64,000 nucleotides of DNA from Eublepharis macularius (lineage: Eukaryota; Chordata; Lepidosauria; Squamata; Eublepharidae): NCBI RefSeq assembly GCF_028583425.1, contig NC_072790.1, positions 160,264,397 through 160,328,396 on the forward strand, in the 5' to 3' direction. The position numbers and the translations under genes were made by a program. Of the stretch, positions 23,169-35,540 are shown in pieces. The notes below the pieces were generated by a model. That model made no database searches. It saw nothing but the letters and a program-made list of their open reading frames with translations, and had not been told where the DNA came from. Every line of letters starts with the position of its first letter. Position 1 is the stretch's first letter.

Positions 23169-23930
23169 GGTTGTTGTGGGTTTTCCGGGCTGTATTGCCG
23201 TGGTCTTGGCATTATAGTTCCTGACGTTTCGCCAGCAGCTGTGGCTGGCATCTTCAGAGGTGTAGCACCAAAAGACAGAGATCTCTCAGTGTCACAGTGT
23301 GGAAAAGATGTAGGTCATTTGTATCTACTCAGGAGGGGTGGGGTTGAGCTGAGTCATCCTGTAAGAGTTTCCCAGGGTGTGGAATGCTAATGGCGGGAGG
23401 CTTCACTGTATCCTGAGGAGGTTCTTTTGCATATGGATTGGTACTTGATGTGCTAATCTTCTCTGCAGGGCTATTGTCAAGGATAGAATGTTTTGTTAGC
23501 CTGGTGTTTTTCAGAACTGGCAACCATGCTCGGTTCATGGTTGCCAGTTCTGAAAAACACCAGGCTAACAAAACATTCTATCCTTGACAATAGCCCTGCA
23601 GAGAAGATTAGCACATCAAGTACCAATCCATATGCAAAAGAACCTCCTCAGGATACAGTGAAGCCTCCCGCCATTAGCATTCCACACCCTGGGAAACTCT
23701 TACAGGATGACTCAGCTCAACCCCACCCCTCCTGAGTAGATACAAATGACCTACATCTTTTCCACACTGTGACACTGAGAGATCTCTGTCTTTTGGTGCT
23801 ACACCTCTGAAGATGCCAGCCACAGCTGCTGGCGAAACGTCAGGAACTACAATGCCAAGACCACGGCAATACAGCCCGGAAAACCCACAACAACCATCGT
23901 TCTCCGGCCGTGAAAGCCTTCGACAATACA
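23169..23930. mobile_element. Foldback element with hammerhead-like cores (Penelope-like?)
   Basis: A 12-bp target duplication, ttgcaatgtgat, at 23157-23168 and 23931-23942 defines a 762-bp insert in BovB. It is a near-perfect palindrome: arms 23169-23528 and 23536-23895 (360 bp each, one mismatch noticed at 23214), a 7-nt spacer, and a 35-bp tail (23896-23930) on one side only. Each arm holds CTGAAGA, a 6-bp stem II and GAAACGTC: 23807-23841 on plus, 23257-23223 on minus. Each arm also encodes the same ~80-residue open frame of unknown function. Short inverted insertions with asymmetric tails are known for Penelope-like elements. The family assignment is inference. Confidence 0.7.
23807..23841 (+). 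ncRNA. Hammerhead-ribozyme-like core (plus arm)
   Basis: CTGAAGA (23807-23813), one extra T, stem II GCCAGC/GCTGGC (23815-23820 with 23828-23833) closing a 7-nt loop, GAAA (23834-23837), then CGTC with predicted cleavage after C23841. Stem III would be only 2 bp. Stem I is weak (AGG with CCT). The extra T at 23814 departs from the consensus. Activity is not established. Confidence 0.45.
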
Positions 23931-25200
23931 TTGCAATGTGATCTCTGGTGCTTCTTCCTGTTCTGAATCCAGCTTCAACATCTTGCATTTCTCGTTCCAT
24001 ATATGGTAAGAGTCTTTGCTGTATAATTTTGAGCATCACTTTGCTTGCATGGGAGATTAACGTGATTGTCCGATAGTTGCTGCACTCCTTGGCACCCCCT
24101 TTTTTGTGGATTGGAGTGTAGACTGAGCATTTCCAGTCGGTGGGCCATTGTTTTGTTTTTCATATTTATTGGCATATTCTTGTTAAGATTCTGATGGACT
24201 TCATTTCTGTGGCTTGAAATAGCTCTTTTGGTATTCCATCTACTCCAAGTGCTGTGTTTCTCTAAATTGCTTTGAGTGCAGCTTTTACCTCACTTTCTAG
24301 GATTTCTGGTTCTTCATCAAAAGATTCTTCATCAAAAGTATCTGTCATCCATCCATCTCTTTTGTATAGTCCCTCAGTGTATTGTTTCCATCTTTCCTTT
24401 TTGTCCTGATCAGATACTATATTTCCATGTTGATCTTTCAGCATCCCAAGCCATGGGTTGAATTTCCCTTTGATTTCTCGGATCTTTTGGAACAAGTCTT
24501 TTGTTCTTCCTTTTTTGTTGTTCTCTTCTGTTTCTTTGCACTGGTTATTATAATAGATTTTGACCCTATTTCTGTTGCCTTTTGTATATGCTTCTCTATC
24601 TTTAGCAATTTTAAAAGTTTCCTCAGACATTCATTTAGGCTTCTCCTTTCTTTTGGCTAAATGAATAGTCTTTGCACTTTCCTCCTTGATAATATCTCTA
24701 GTTTCAGCCCATAGTTCTTCTGGCTCGCGATCAATTAAATTTAGTATTGCAAATCTGTTCCTTACCTGTTCTTTAAATTCTTCAGGAATGCTATTTAGAT
24801 TGTATTTTGGCACTGTGATTCTTTTGGTGTTTCTCTTCAGCTTTATTCTAATTTTTGATATTAGCAACTCGTGATCTGTATCGCAATCAACTCCCTATAA
24901 TACTATTCATATTATAATTGGTGAGAAAGATAAAAATGAAACTTTACCTGCAGTACGGTACAATAACTTCTGTAGTTGGAAGTAGAAGCAACTTTTAAAC
25001 TTCAAAGGAGATTTTTTAGGTTGAGAGCAGGAACTGAAGATCAAAGCAGTGACAAATTTTTACAGTACTGATCAGTACCTGTAAAGTGCTTATTTATAAA
25101 ACATTAGTTAGAGTTATATTGTGCTCTCCTTCCAAGGATCTTAGGGTTGTGCATTAGTATCCCAGCAAGTGTGGCAGGTAGGTTGGGCTAAGAATGGCTT

Positions 25201-27500
25201 TTTCATAGAATCATAGAGTTGGAAGGGGCCATACAGATCATCTAGTCCAACCCCCTGCCCAGTGCAGGATCAGCCTAAAGCATCTCTGACAAGTATTCAT
25301 CCAGCCTTTTCTTGAAAACTGCCAGTGAGGGGGAGCTCACCACCTCCCTAGGCAGCTGATTCCACTTTTGAACTACTCTGACGGTGAAAAAGTTTTTCCT
25401 AATATCCTAATACCTTTGTGCATGTAATTTAAGCCCATTGCTTCGGATCCTACCCTCTGCTGCCAACTGGAACAGCTCCTTGCCCTCCTCCAAATGACAG
25501 CCTTTCAAGTATTTAAAGAGAGCAATCATGTCTCCCCTCAACCTCCTCTTCTCCAAACTAAACATTCCCAAGGCCCTCAGCCTTCCCTCGTAGGGCTCAG
25601 TCTCCAGACCCCTGATCATTCTTGTCGCTCTCCTCTGCACCCTCTCAATTGTGTCCACATCCTTTTTGAAGGCCTCCAGAACTGCACACGGTACTCCAGG
25701 CGCGGCCTGACCAAGGCAGTATAGAGAGGGGCTATGACCTCCTGCGATTTCGACGCTATGGCCACTTTGATACAACCCAAGATTGAATTAGCCTTTTTTG
25801 CCACCACATCACAATGACTGCTCATACTTAGTTTACAGTCCACTCTTACCCCAAGATCCCTTTCACATATACTACTGCCCAGAAGTGTATCCCCCATCCA
25901 GTATTTGTACTTCCCCTTTTTGTGGCCCAGATGTAATACTGTGCACTTGTCTTTGTTGAATTGCATCCTATTCACAGCTGCCCACTTCTCCAGAGTATTC
26001 AGGTCTTGTTAAATTTTAATTCTATCTTCTTGGGTGTTTGCTACTCCTCCCAATTTGGTATCATCAGTAAATTTAATGAGCAGCCCTTCCACTCCTTCAT
26101 CCAGATCATTGATAAAAATATTGAAAAGTACCGGGCCCAAAACCGAGCCCACTGGACACCTCCCTCCAATCTGATGAAACGCCATTGATCACCACTCTTT
26201 GGGTGTGGTCCGCTGACCAGTTCCCTATCCACCGAACTGTCCTATAGTCCAGTCCACAGTCTTCCAGTTTGCCCATCAGAATGTCATGGGGGACCTTATC
26301 AAAAGCTTTACTGAAATCCAGATAAATCACGTCAACAGAGTTTCCCCGATCCAGTAAGCCGGTCACTTGATCAAAGAAGGAAACCAGGTTGGTCTGGCAA
26401 GATCTGTTAGGAACAAAACCATGCTGACTTCCCCGGATCACTGAGTGGTCCTTCAGATGCTTACAGATTGATCCCTTTAAAATCTGTTCTAATATCTTCC
26501 CAGTGACAGAAGTCAGACTGACCGGCCTGTAGTTTCCCGGGTCATCCTTCTTCCCTTTCTTAAAGATTGGGATAACATTCGCTCTTCTCCAGTCTTGTGG
26601 CACATCCCAGTCCTCCAGGAGGCCTTGAAGATGATGGACAGGGATTCTGCAAGTTCTCTGGAAAGTTCTTTCAGCACTCTTGGGTGCACCCCATCCGGCC
26701 CAGGGGATTTGTATTCACCCAGTGCAGCCAGATGCCTCTCTATAACCTCTCTGTCAATGTCAATTAGCCACTCAGGTGTCCTGCCACATTTTCTACTATC
26801 TCTAGATGTGCCTGAGTTCTTCAGGGAGAAAAGAGAGGCAAAAAAATCATTAAGCCTGTCTGCTTTTTCTCTGTCCTGCATCAGAGTTTCTCCATCTACT
26901 CCCAACAGCGGTCCAATTGCCTCTTTTACCTTGCGTTTGCTTCTCACATATCTGTAGAAGTTCTTCTTATTGTAGTGAGCCCTCCTGGCCAGACCCAGCT
27001 CGTACTGAGCTTTGGCCTCTCTGATGGCTGATCTGCAGTCCCTAGTAACCCTCATATACTCCTCTTTAGAGGTCTGTCCTTCTCTCCATTTCCTGAACAT
27101 TTCCTTTTTCTCTCTTAGCTTGTTCTGGAACTCTCTGTACATCCACATCGGTTTCTTGGAGCCCTTACCATGTTTCTGTCTTGCTGGGATAGTGAGGGCT
27201 TGAGCTTGCAAAAGCTCGTGTTTGAGAAGGGCCCACCCTTCACTCGCTCCTTTCCCTTCCAGCACACTCCCCCACGGAATGACTCTCATCAAGTCTCTGA
27301 GTTCATCGAAGTTGGCCCTACGAAAATCTAACCTACGAGTCTGGCTACAAACTTCCTTGGCCCTCCACAGCAACTGGAATTCAAGGAGGACATGGTCACT
27401 TCCCCCTAAGGTCCCCACCACCTTCATCTCATCTACCAATTCTTCCCTGTTGGTTAATATCAAGTCTAGTTTGGCCGGGCCCCTTGTAGCTTCCTAGAGA
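25201..27500 (-). mobile_element. CR1 LINE, 5' truncated
   Basis: The minus-strand 3' end at 25201-25260 is the classic CR1 tail (catagaatcatagagttgga on the plus strand). ORF2 pieces cover the end of the endonuclease domain (GGSDHVLLEFQLLW, about 27390), RT (VIYLDFSKAFDKVPHDILMG, about 26290-26350; catalytic box FTDDTKL near 26060) and the C-terminal segment (FKKDVDTIERVQRRATRMI, about 25610-25670). Several frameshifts are present. A short local duplication, ccccttgtagcttcc, occurs at the 5' end (27479-27524). Confidence 0.9.
26106..27463 (-). pseudogene. CR1 ORF2 endonuclease-RT fragments
   Basis: Two open pieces (26513-27463 and 26106-26603) overlap in different frames, so a frameshift lies near 26550. 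They hold the endonuclease tail, the linker, the RT entry motif (SPGPDGVHPRVLKEL) and RT domains 1-3. The sequence is well kept but cannot encode the intact polyprotein. Copies like this account for most of the RT-like coding signal in intron 2. Confidence 0.8.
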
Positions 27501-27540
27501 GGGGCCGAGCCCCTTGTAGCTTCCACACCCTGTTCCAGGA

Positions 27541-30500
27541 TTTGCTTGGAGGGAAACCAAAAGTGGCTGTTGTACAGTTCTTACCTACTCTTTCTGACAG
27601 CTCTTCTCTTTATGAGCAGAAGTGAGCGGCTAACTTGTTGGTTCCTGCTGCATGGTGAGAGAGTAGGTGAGGAGTGAATGACTTGCTTCTAATCTTCCAG
27701 GTGAAATTCCTGGGGAGAAAATATCATCTGAACATGACTGTGGTGACTTACCAAAGGTCACACAGGAAACTCCATAGCCAAATGGATATTTATAGTGGAC
27801 TTGCTTTCACCCAAGCATTTAGGTGACTCTACGTTAACTTCTGTGCAAGTTTTGGAGAACTGTAGCTCACAATGCACTTTTTTCTAATGCTGTGGAGGGC
27901 CCTTTTCACCCCACAGTCCAGAGTACCGGATAGTCCAGAGTACTGGAAAATGAAAATGCTGGTACTTTAGGTTCTTTAAATCTTGGTATAGAAGGATTAG
28001 ACTTCTTTTATATTCAGAGTGAGTTAGAGTGACTGCTGAAAAGAATCTGATGCATACGTTTACTACATATTCCCATTTGTATTGTATTTGATCATTTGCT
28101 AGTAGGATTTGAATTTTCAGAGAGTGATCTTGGCTACGTAAATTTTTTTTCTTGCTATGAACTGTTTTGTTAGATCCAGTTTTTTTTTTTTTTTACAAAA
28201 AGCACAAGGTAACACGGGATGTAAATTGAAACAGAGCATTGATTCAGTGGTTTGATTTTCTAGAAATTCAGTGGTTTTCTGAATTGTATTTGTGTGTTTG
28301 TGTCAATCTATTAAAATTTGTTATTAGATTAGATTATATTTCATATGGGATTATTTTACAAGGTTTCAAGAGAAGATATTTTTTACCTGTCAGGTAATCC
28401 ATTGCCATTTCTTGTTCCTGGAATATTACACTTCTGGCATATAGTAGTTTCTTTTGTTCTGGTGTTCATTTCCAAACTTTAGCAATTTTGTTGGATGGGT
28501 GGTGGTGGTGGAGGGAGGAAGAACCTGAAGTTCAGATGCTATAGAATAATAATCTGAGCTTGCCCTTTTGAATCAATCATTTCAGATATGTCTGTGAAAG
28601 AATTCTAATTGTCCTGCCTCTTTTTCTTCCCAACTTCACATTTTTTTCCTTTTCTTAGTTCATTCTCTTAGAATACGTCTTCCTGTCTGTTTTTGGCAGC
28701 TTTAACTTCAATCAGCCCTCAGCTGAATTTCAGAAGCACATTATGTGGAGCCAGTTGTACTGTAAAATGACTAGACTTGAGTCTTGTTCTCTGCAGTTGG
28801 CTTTAGTACAGCTGTGTGTGCACTAAAGCCTTGATTATGCCAACAGCAGCTGCAGAATGAGCGCATGTCCTGTGCAGGCATAAACTTTTGATCAGGAAAT
28901 ATGGAGGGGTGGGGGAATGGTTATAAGTACTCCTGCAGCTGGTGCACAGGTGGCAGTATTGCTCCAAGACTGCAGGCAGATCCCCTACATGGATCGCATA
29001 TTTTTCTAGATTTTGAGTCATGCCTAAGCATAAAGCTCTGAAATCAGACGTTAAGAATATATATAATACAGTTTTCCAACATGAAAACATTTCTCTGTCA
29101 AGCAGAAACTGGTAGCAGTCCTAATGGAACCCTATAATGTTAATGCCTCTCTTAACTACATTATTCTACATCTGATCCAGATTATTCACTTTACCTGATT
29201 ACTTTATGAAAATTTAGGGCTATAGGTGATGTTTGTATCTCTATGTTTTAAGAATACACGTAGGTAAATATTGGGAAAATAACCAAAGTCACACACCTTT
29301 ATAATGTTGAAATGTGAATATGAGAAATGCAATGAGCAAATTTTAGTCACCTCTTCTGGAATTCATAAATCTTGTTACAGAACCCTTGCAGTAAACTTAA
29401 AAACTGTGTTTTATTTATTTATTATATTTATATCTTTTCTTCCTCTGTAAAGTTCTGAAAGTGACTTATAATGTTTTAAAGTATTTTAATTGTATAGGAA
29501 ATGTAGTATCCAAAGTAGTCTTGAGAAGAATCCTCATGTTGACCCAGCAGCAGGTGAGAACAGCTAGGGATGCAATAACTTATTTTTCGGCAATTGTCTT
29601 GCATAGATTTTTCCATAAATACAGACATTAATACGGAATAATAAATATGGGAATCATTCTTGTTTTTATTTATCAAATGTATATCTTACTCTTCCTCCAA
29701 CAAGCTCTTGAAAGCATAAGTGGATTATCTATCTTTACTACAACCTTATGAGATAGGTTAGGCTGAGGTAGAGAGATTGGCCCAAACATAATGATTTGAG
29801 CTCAGGGTTCCCTGGAGAGCCTTGTTGCTACTGGGCATACATAGGGCAAAACCAACACAGCCTGTTGGATCTAGGTGGCCTTTGGTAGATATTTTCACCA
29901 CCTGAGTATCTAAAGAACTACAGGAGACCCTGTCAGACTTCCCCATGTTGAGATGTGCATGTATGTGTGGATATGTTCAAGGGCTTTCACATTTACATAA
30001 GGCAAGCCTTCTTTTGAGTAGTGTACATCTAGCATGGTAAACTTGTTGGGGAGAAATAAAACAGTCCAATTTCAATAAGAATAGATCCAATTTTTTTTTT
30101 AAAGTTTATTTTCTAAGCACACACGAAAAGCAAGGCAGTGGGAATTTGGGTTTGGAAAATTAGTCTCTATCATTGTTAATCTGACACTTTATGTACATTT
30201 ATATATTATGTTTTGAAATAGGTAATGGAGAATTCTGCATTCCTTGACAGTAATCTTCTGTTTCACGATGGAATTTTTTTTAAAAAAAAACACGTGTGTT
30301 AATATCTGCAAACTGGACCATTAACCCATTCAACTACACACCCTCACAATGAACTTAATTTTTTTAAGAATTTTTTTTCCAGAATGTTCTGTTGTGTTTT
30401 ACATTAATTATATTTCCCAGATGAATGTTCCCATTAAAAAAAATTCCAGCTCCCATTTTCTGTTATCATAACTAATGTGTCCAATAGTGTTTCTTTTATT

Positions 30501-30879
30501 GGCTCATCCTTGTCTTTACTGTTTCTGGCATCCTTTGAAGTGCTGTTCTTTATTTTCTTCTCTTCTGCCTAGTCTTATGTGCTCTCATTTCTTTGAACTG
30601 CCAGCGCTCGTCTGATTTGGCATGCTTCTGGTTTCTGTCCAATGTCTCCCTCATGATTCAGTTTCATCCTTAGCATTGTTCCAGAAGTGTTTTGGCTTTT
30701 GCTGTTATCCTTAATTGACTTCCTCAAACAGTTGACCTGCTTCTAAGTTCTCATTCACCTATTCATATCTCTGTTAACAATTATACTTTTCTTCCAAGAC
30801 CAGTTAACCCTTCTTTTACTTAATATGGTCTGCACTTGTGCAAAGTGACTTTTCTTCCCATAGTAATATTAATGATAAC
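27541..30879. other. PRKD3 intron 2 stretch, little recognisable
   Basis: AT-rich intron with a T-run near 28180. A vague minus-strand SINE-like segment lies at 29680-29960 (cttatgagataggttaggctgag near 29747). No gene supported. Confidence 0.35.
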
Positions 30880-30891
30880 ACCATAATGTAA

Positions 30892-31092
30892 AATCGAAAA
30901 GAGTCCAGTAGCACCTTTAAGACTAACCAACTTTACTGTAACATAAGCTTTCGAGAATCACAGTTCTCTTCGTCAGAACTGTGATTCTCGAAAGCTTATG
31001 CTACAGTAAAGTTGGTTAGTCTTAATGGTGCTACTGGACTCTTTTCAATTTTGCTACTACAGACTAACACAGCTAACTCCTCTGGATCTATG
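30892..31092. mobile_element. Foldback element with hammerhead-like core, second family
   Basis: Perfect 12-bp target duplication accataatgtaa at 30880-30891 and 31093-31104. Arms (about 30897-30964 and 30978-31046) are inverted copies containing agtccagtagcacctttaag, and a one-sided tail tgctactacagactaacac follows. Reading minus from the centre: CTGACGA (30976-30970), A, stem II GAGAA/TTCTC with a 6-nt loop, GAAA (30952-30949), GC-TTAT-G(C/T). The plus arm has lost the CTGA box. Fragments of this family are at 40933-41010 and 50372-50515. Confidence 0.7.
30949..30976 (-). ncRNA. Hammerhead-ribozyme-like core (minus arm)
   Basis: CTGACGA (30976-30970), one extra A, 5-bp stem II, GAAA, followed by AGC-TTAT-GTT which could form a 3-bp stem III with one wobble. 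The plus-arm version reads AGC-TTAT-GCT-A, a perfect 3-bp stem III. Stem I is not available because the other arm begins at the CTGA box. Activity is not established. Confidence 0.4.
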
Positions 31093-31879
31093 ACCATAAT
31101 GTAACATGTTCTTCTTCTTAGGCTCCCTCTCATTGTTCTATGAAGATGTGAAAACAGAAATGAAGGTTTGAAATGTGATTGTTTCAGATTTGTAAATTGA
31201 TTCATTGTTATCCTGGGAAGGTGGATTTACAATTGTTTTTTGACAACTGATCTATTGCCTGTAAACAGAAATGTCCCATCCAAGGCACATTGGTTTGGCT
31301 GCACCTGATAATTTTTGCATACAGAAGGATTTCTGCCTGCAGAGGAAATCCCCTTCCCACTGCAGCTGTAAGTGCCTCGTGAAGTGCTGTTCCTTGGACA
31401 GGAATGGAGGGGCAGGCATTTTGGATCTCAGTGGGAGAAAACATTGTGCTCCACAGGCAGAAATCCTTCAGTCCATGGAAGTGCTTTGGAGGATCCAGGC
31501 CATTTTAAGTTGTCTGGTTTTGCCACAGAACTTTCCATTTGGTAACACTACTTGTTCATATTTGAATCTCTTCCTACTGAAGAGAAGTGTCTTTTAGTCA
31601 CTGTGAAGAGGCACAGCATAACTCCAGTGTCTGATTCCACTTGCTTTCCCCGTGAGTCTGGGATCTGGTGAAAGAAATGCAAGGATGGGGTGTGGATACG
31701 TAATACAGAAAGGAGCCAAGGGTGTTGCACTGTGTCAGACTGGGGCAGAAACCCCATCTCCAGTTTTATGACATGTACAATTTTGTGTTTTCTCTTTCTT
31801 AAATGATAGAATAGGTAAGATGACTCTATGTCTTTGTATTGGCAGTGATTGAATCTTCTAATCTCAGTGATGGTAGAAA

Positions 31880-33330
31880 TTACTTGCTTTCAGCAGAGAT
31901 TGATTGCAGGGAAGTTGGACCAGAACATAGAATTGTGGAGAGACAGAACAGGCAGTCTCTGCAGTTGATGTGTACTTTGCAGCACAATCCTGAGGCCTGC
32001 TGTGCACCAGCAGCCCTCCTCATCTGCTCCCTAAGGACCTTCGCAGGAAAGCTACAGTAGCGACTAGGCCTGGCAAGGCACAGCAAGGCCACAGAATGAT
32101 GTGCATGCTCCACCGTTTCCCTGACACTCCTGCCAGCATCCCCCAATGGCTGTGCTACCCCCATTGCAGGTCTGTGAGTGGCAAGCAAAGGTGCAGCCAA
32201 TGCATGGGCTGCAATCCCCACTACCTGTCGACATGCCCACCGCCCTTGCTAGTGAACAGGCAGCTGGGGACCACATGCCTCCGTGGTCATGGCACCCACA
32301 TCAAGGTATCTGACTGAGGAGGAAGCTGTCTGGGGGGCCCTGGTGCCGCTGGGGTGGCCCATGTCACTGATTGGGCAGATCATGGCCTCACAGCCTCCTG
32401 GCACTGCTGAGGACCTCGAGCTGCCCAATGGGTTGCTAAACCGTCCCTGCATGGGTGGGGCCCAGCCACATTGCCCATGGCCTCATGATGCCCTCACATA
32501 CTAGCATTTTATATCCTCTTCCCCCACCCAGCTGCGTACATGTGGGTGTGAAGGGGGTGTCCTGTTCTCCATCCTCGACCCTCCTGTTGCCTCAGAGGAT
32601 CGCTCTGTGCAAATGAGGGGGGCATCCTGGTGAAGACCACTCAGACATGCCCTGTCTGGGAGGTGCTCACAACTATCTCACTCCAGCAGTAGCCTCGGCC
32701 AACCAGTGTCCTCCTGCAGCTTTTGGCTTCCCTCCCTCTCAGGTGTGAGTACCCCAGTTTTTGAAAGTTCCCCCTGCATACTCTTGCCCCACCACCGTAT
32801 GCACTTTCTTCCACCTCGCACTCTGTCCTTATGACAGAGGGCTCTCAGGCAGAATCTCTGGCTGTGTCCTTACTTACCTGGGTTTATGGGCGTCCCAGGC
32901 AGATATTATGTAGGGTAGTTGGGGTACTGATTGGCTGCCAGGGAGGGGGCCCAGCCACTGCGAGTGCATAAGCAGATTGATTGCTGTGGTAGTCAGTATC
33001 CTATGCTCCTCTGGGCTGCTTGGGCAGGGCTGGGACTTGTGGGGGGAGGGGAGGTGGCTTTCCCCCTGCAATGGGCGCCTATGGACCGCTCTGTCATTTT
33101 TCATGGCATTACTTGTTACAGCTGCAGGGAGCATTTCCTTGCCCAGGACGTCTTAGGGAGCAGACTAATTTGCTCCCTGCCAACTGGCCCGGCCCCTGGT
33201 TCACCGGCACAGCTATTTACGCCCGGGTTACGCCTGCACCCAGCTGCCATGGGTGTTGGCAGGGGACCTGGGTGGAGCAGTGCCGAGCTGCTGTGCTGTC
33301 ATAGGGGGATTATGATGGCGAAAGTTTGAG
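31880..33330. other. GC-rich unclassified segment in intron 2
   Basis: A 1.4-kb block much richer in G+C than its flanks, with many short open frames on both strands but no recognisable protein domain or terminal repeat. Probably an unrecognised transposon. I could not find borders. Confidence 0.3.
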
Positions 33331-34117
33331 AATTACTAATGAATCTTATTATGTGTGCTACTGGTTTATTTTCATCAGTCATGGGTAGCCCAGTAAGACT
33401 GTCTCAGAGAGACAGCACTAGCCTTTATGTGGTTAAGATTATTGTACTGACATTGCAAAAACAAATCTGCAGTATTAGCATTGCATGTTTTGAAAGTGAA
33501 TTATTTACTGTGCTTACTGAGAGCTCGGTATAGGCCTAAAGTTTCTTGCTCCTACTGAAAGAAATTAGGATAACAGAAGAATTCTCAGTTTTTTCCTCTT
33601 TCTTTTTAAGCGTCTTTATTCTTTGGATCTAGCATGACAACATCTGTTCAGATTTCCATTTAAAGCAATGTTCTCCAGTTATTTTAAAAGTGCTTTCTCT
33701 TCCCCACTACAGACACATCACTCTTTTTGATCTGTCTCACCGCATCGAACTTGTTTCTGTGTAAGCTGTTTCTGCTTATGTCTGAGTACAACTTCCCCAT
33801 CCTTTTAGCTGTGTCTTTGAAGCTGCCTTCTATTGTTGTCTGTCTTTTGATCATTGTCTCTTATGCCATCTGTAAAGAATATATTTCAGACTGGTCCTAT
33901 CTCTTCTTCATCTTGTCTTATGATTTTTAATTCCTTCTTTCCTTGTATAATTATTCAATTTATATTTAAAATAATACTTCATGGCTACAGGTCAAATGAA
34001 ATTTTGCAAAAAACAATAATAGGAAGCAAAGATAATTTTATTTAAAAATAGGTGAGAAAAAGCATAATACAATTCCTCAGTTATGATTGTTTTGAGATGC
34101 ATTAAAATTATATATAT

Positions 34118-34156
34118 AGAGAGAGAGAGGGAGAGAGAGAGAGAGAGAGAGAGATC
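34118..34156 (+). repeat. (GA)n microsatellite
   Basis: tatata followed by an almost uninterrupted run of GA dinucleotides. Confidence 0.9.
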
Positions 34157-34299
34157 TACAATTGCAACATTAGTTGGTGTTCAAATACTGTCCTGGGGCT
34201 TTGAGTGTTTCAGAATCTTCCTGACTTTTGGAAACTCTTATTGAATAAACACAGAAAATGAAACCTACAATATTTATTCATAAATGTTTGATGTTTGTT

Positions 34300-34850
34300 A
34301 ATAAATGCACATGGACAAAATCAGCAGCTGGCAGTGCATGTGCATTCTCTGTGGTGGCCCCTGCCCTATGGAATGGCCTGCCTGAGGAAGTCAGGAGAGA
34401 CCTTGCTCTCCTGGCTTTCTGCAAATGGTGTAAAACTGAATTTTTCAAAAGGGCTTTTTAATTAGGTCAGAGAGCTATATTGTAGGGAGGTGGTCTCAAA
34501 GAGATCATTCGCTAACAAGTTAGGGATTGTAGACGTCACCACAATGTTGCCTTACATACTATTTGTTGCTTTAAGTATGTACTACATGTTGATATAATTA
34601 TAACCCTGCTGGGTAGTTCTGTGTTTTCTAATATCAGTTCTAGAATTGCTTAGGCTCTGCTTCAGCATTTCTTCAACTGGGTATTGGAGTTTTCTAATGT
34701 TACGTCTTTGTAAACTTGCATTTATTTACTCTATAGTATTGTTTATTGAAATGTCCTTGATATTGACTGTACTAATCTCACACTATATATTCTGCCTTGA
34801 GTCTCAGTGAGAAAGGCAGACTATAAATAAATAAATAGATACGCCAAGTC
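34300..34850 (+). mobile_element. Old LINE 3' tail, second copy
   Basis: Encodes VVAPALWNGLPEEVRRDLAL (about 34347-34406), the plus-strand counterpart of the motif at 20361-20615. It ends with ctgccttgagtctcagtgag and an A-rich aataaataaata tail. Clade not identified. Confidence 0.5.
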
Positions 34851-34869
34851 TCAGAGATTTTATTATTTA

Positions 34870-35540
34870 TTTTATTTGACATATCCCACCCTCCCCACTA
34901 ATGGGTGGGAATGGAATAGTGAGCTAGATTGTTCAGTTCCACCAAAACAGTGGGACATGGCTTTAAGCCTTATACCTGTTGCTTCTGTGGATCCTAAGCT
35001 GCACCTTATTCAGCAAAAAATTATGTTTAGGGTATATTGGAAACCATAGAACCCTTTTAGTCAAGGATTAACTACAGTTGGCCAATTGTTGGCATTGTAA
35101 CTTACAAGATGCATCTCTTAGCATATGCTTTGGCCATGTGCGGTTATTTGGTCCTTTTGGGAGGAAGTCATATTAATTTTGTATCAGAATATTGATTTTT
35201 TTTTGTACGTTTATGTACTTTTAAACTATTTGCCTGTCTCACGGAACCTAATGGACCCTCCATCCTTCTAATGGTCAGTGGAAATGGACCTTCCATGCTC
35301 TTACAGTCACTAAAAGACTTATACTACAGCAATGGAAAGACAAAAGCTCACTTCCAGTAACTCATTGGATTGAGGACCTTATAAACTTAGCAACATTTGA
35401 ACATATTACATGTAGACAACAATTGTGTATGGATTTATTTTTAGATATTTGGAGACCTTTTATAGAAGTATATGTATAGATTTGGCAGCATTTTTTTGGT
35501 TTCTTCTTTGCAATTTTTTTTAAATTAAAAAGTGAAACAT
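34870..35540 (+). mobile_element. L1 ORF2 C-terminal fragment, decayed
   Basis: Conceptual translation with frameshifts gives WSFWEEVI-type and DLFLDIW-type segments found at the C-terminus of L1 ORF2 proteins. An A/T-rich tail follows. It is highly degraded. Confidence 0.45.

Larger units (their letters stand above)
22024..24893 (-). mobile_element. BovB (RTE clade) LINE, 5' truncated
   Basis: Minus-strand LINE whose 3' end is the diagnostic BovB tail (cgtcaagtcgtctccgactt near 22046) after a GT-rich run. It encodes the end of the endonuclease region (HELLISKIRIKLKRN, about 24830) and the RT (FIDYSKAFDCVGHEKLW at about 23055-23105, GVRQGCILS). The RT box reads YADN where YADD is expected, and several stops occur. 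It is interrupted by a 762-bp foldback at 23169-23930. BovB is abundant in squamates. Confidence 0.9.

Noticed and set aside
23169..23930. CRISPR or assembly artefact explanation for the palindrome
   Set aside because: The precise 12-bp target duplication, a mismatch between arms, a one-sided tail and a second independent copy at 56029 support a real insertion.
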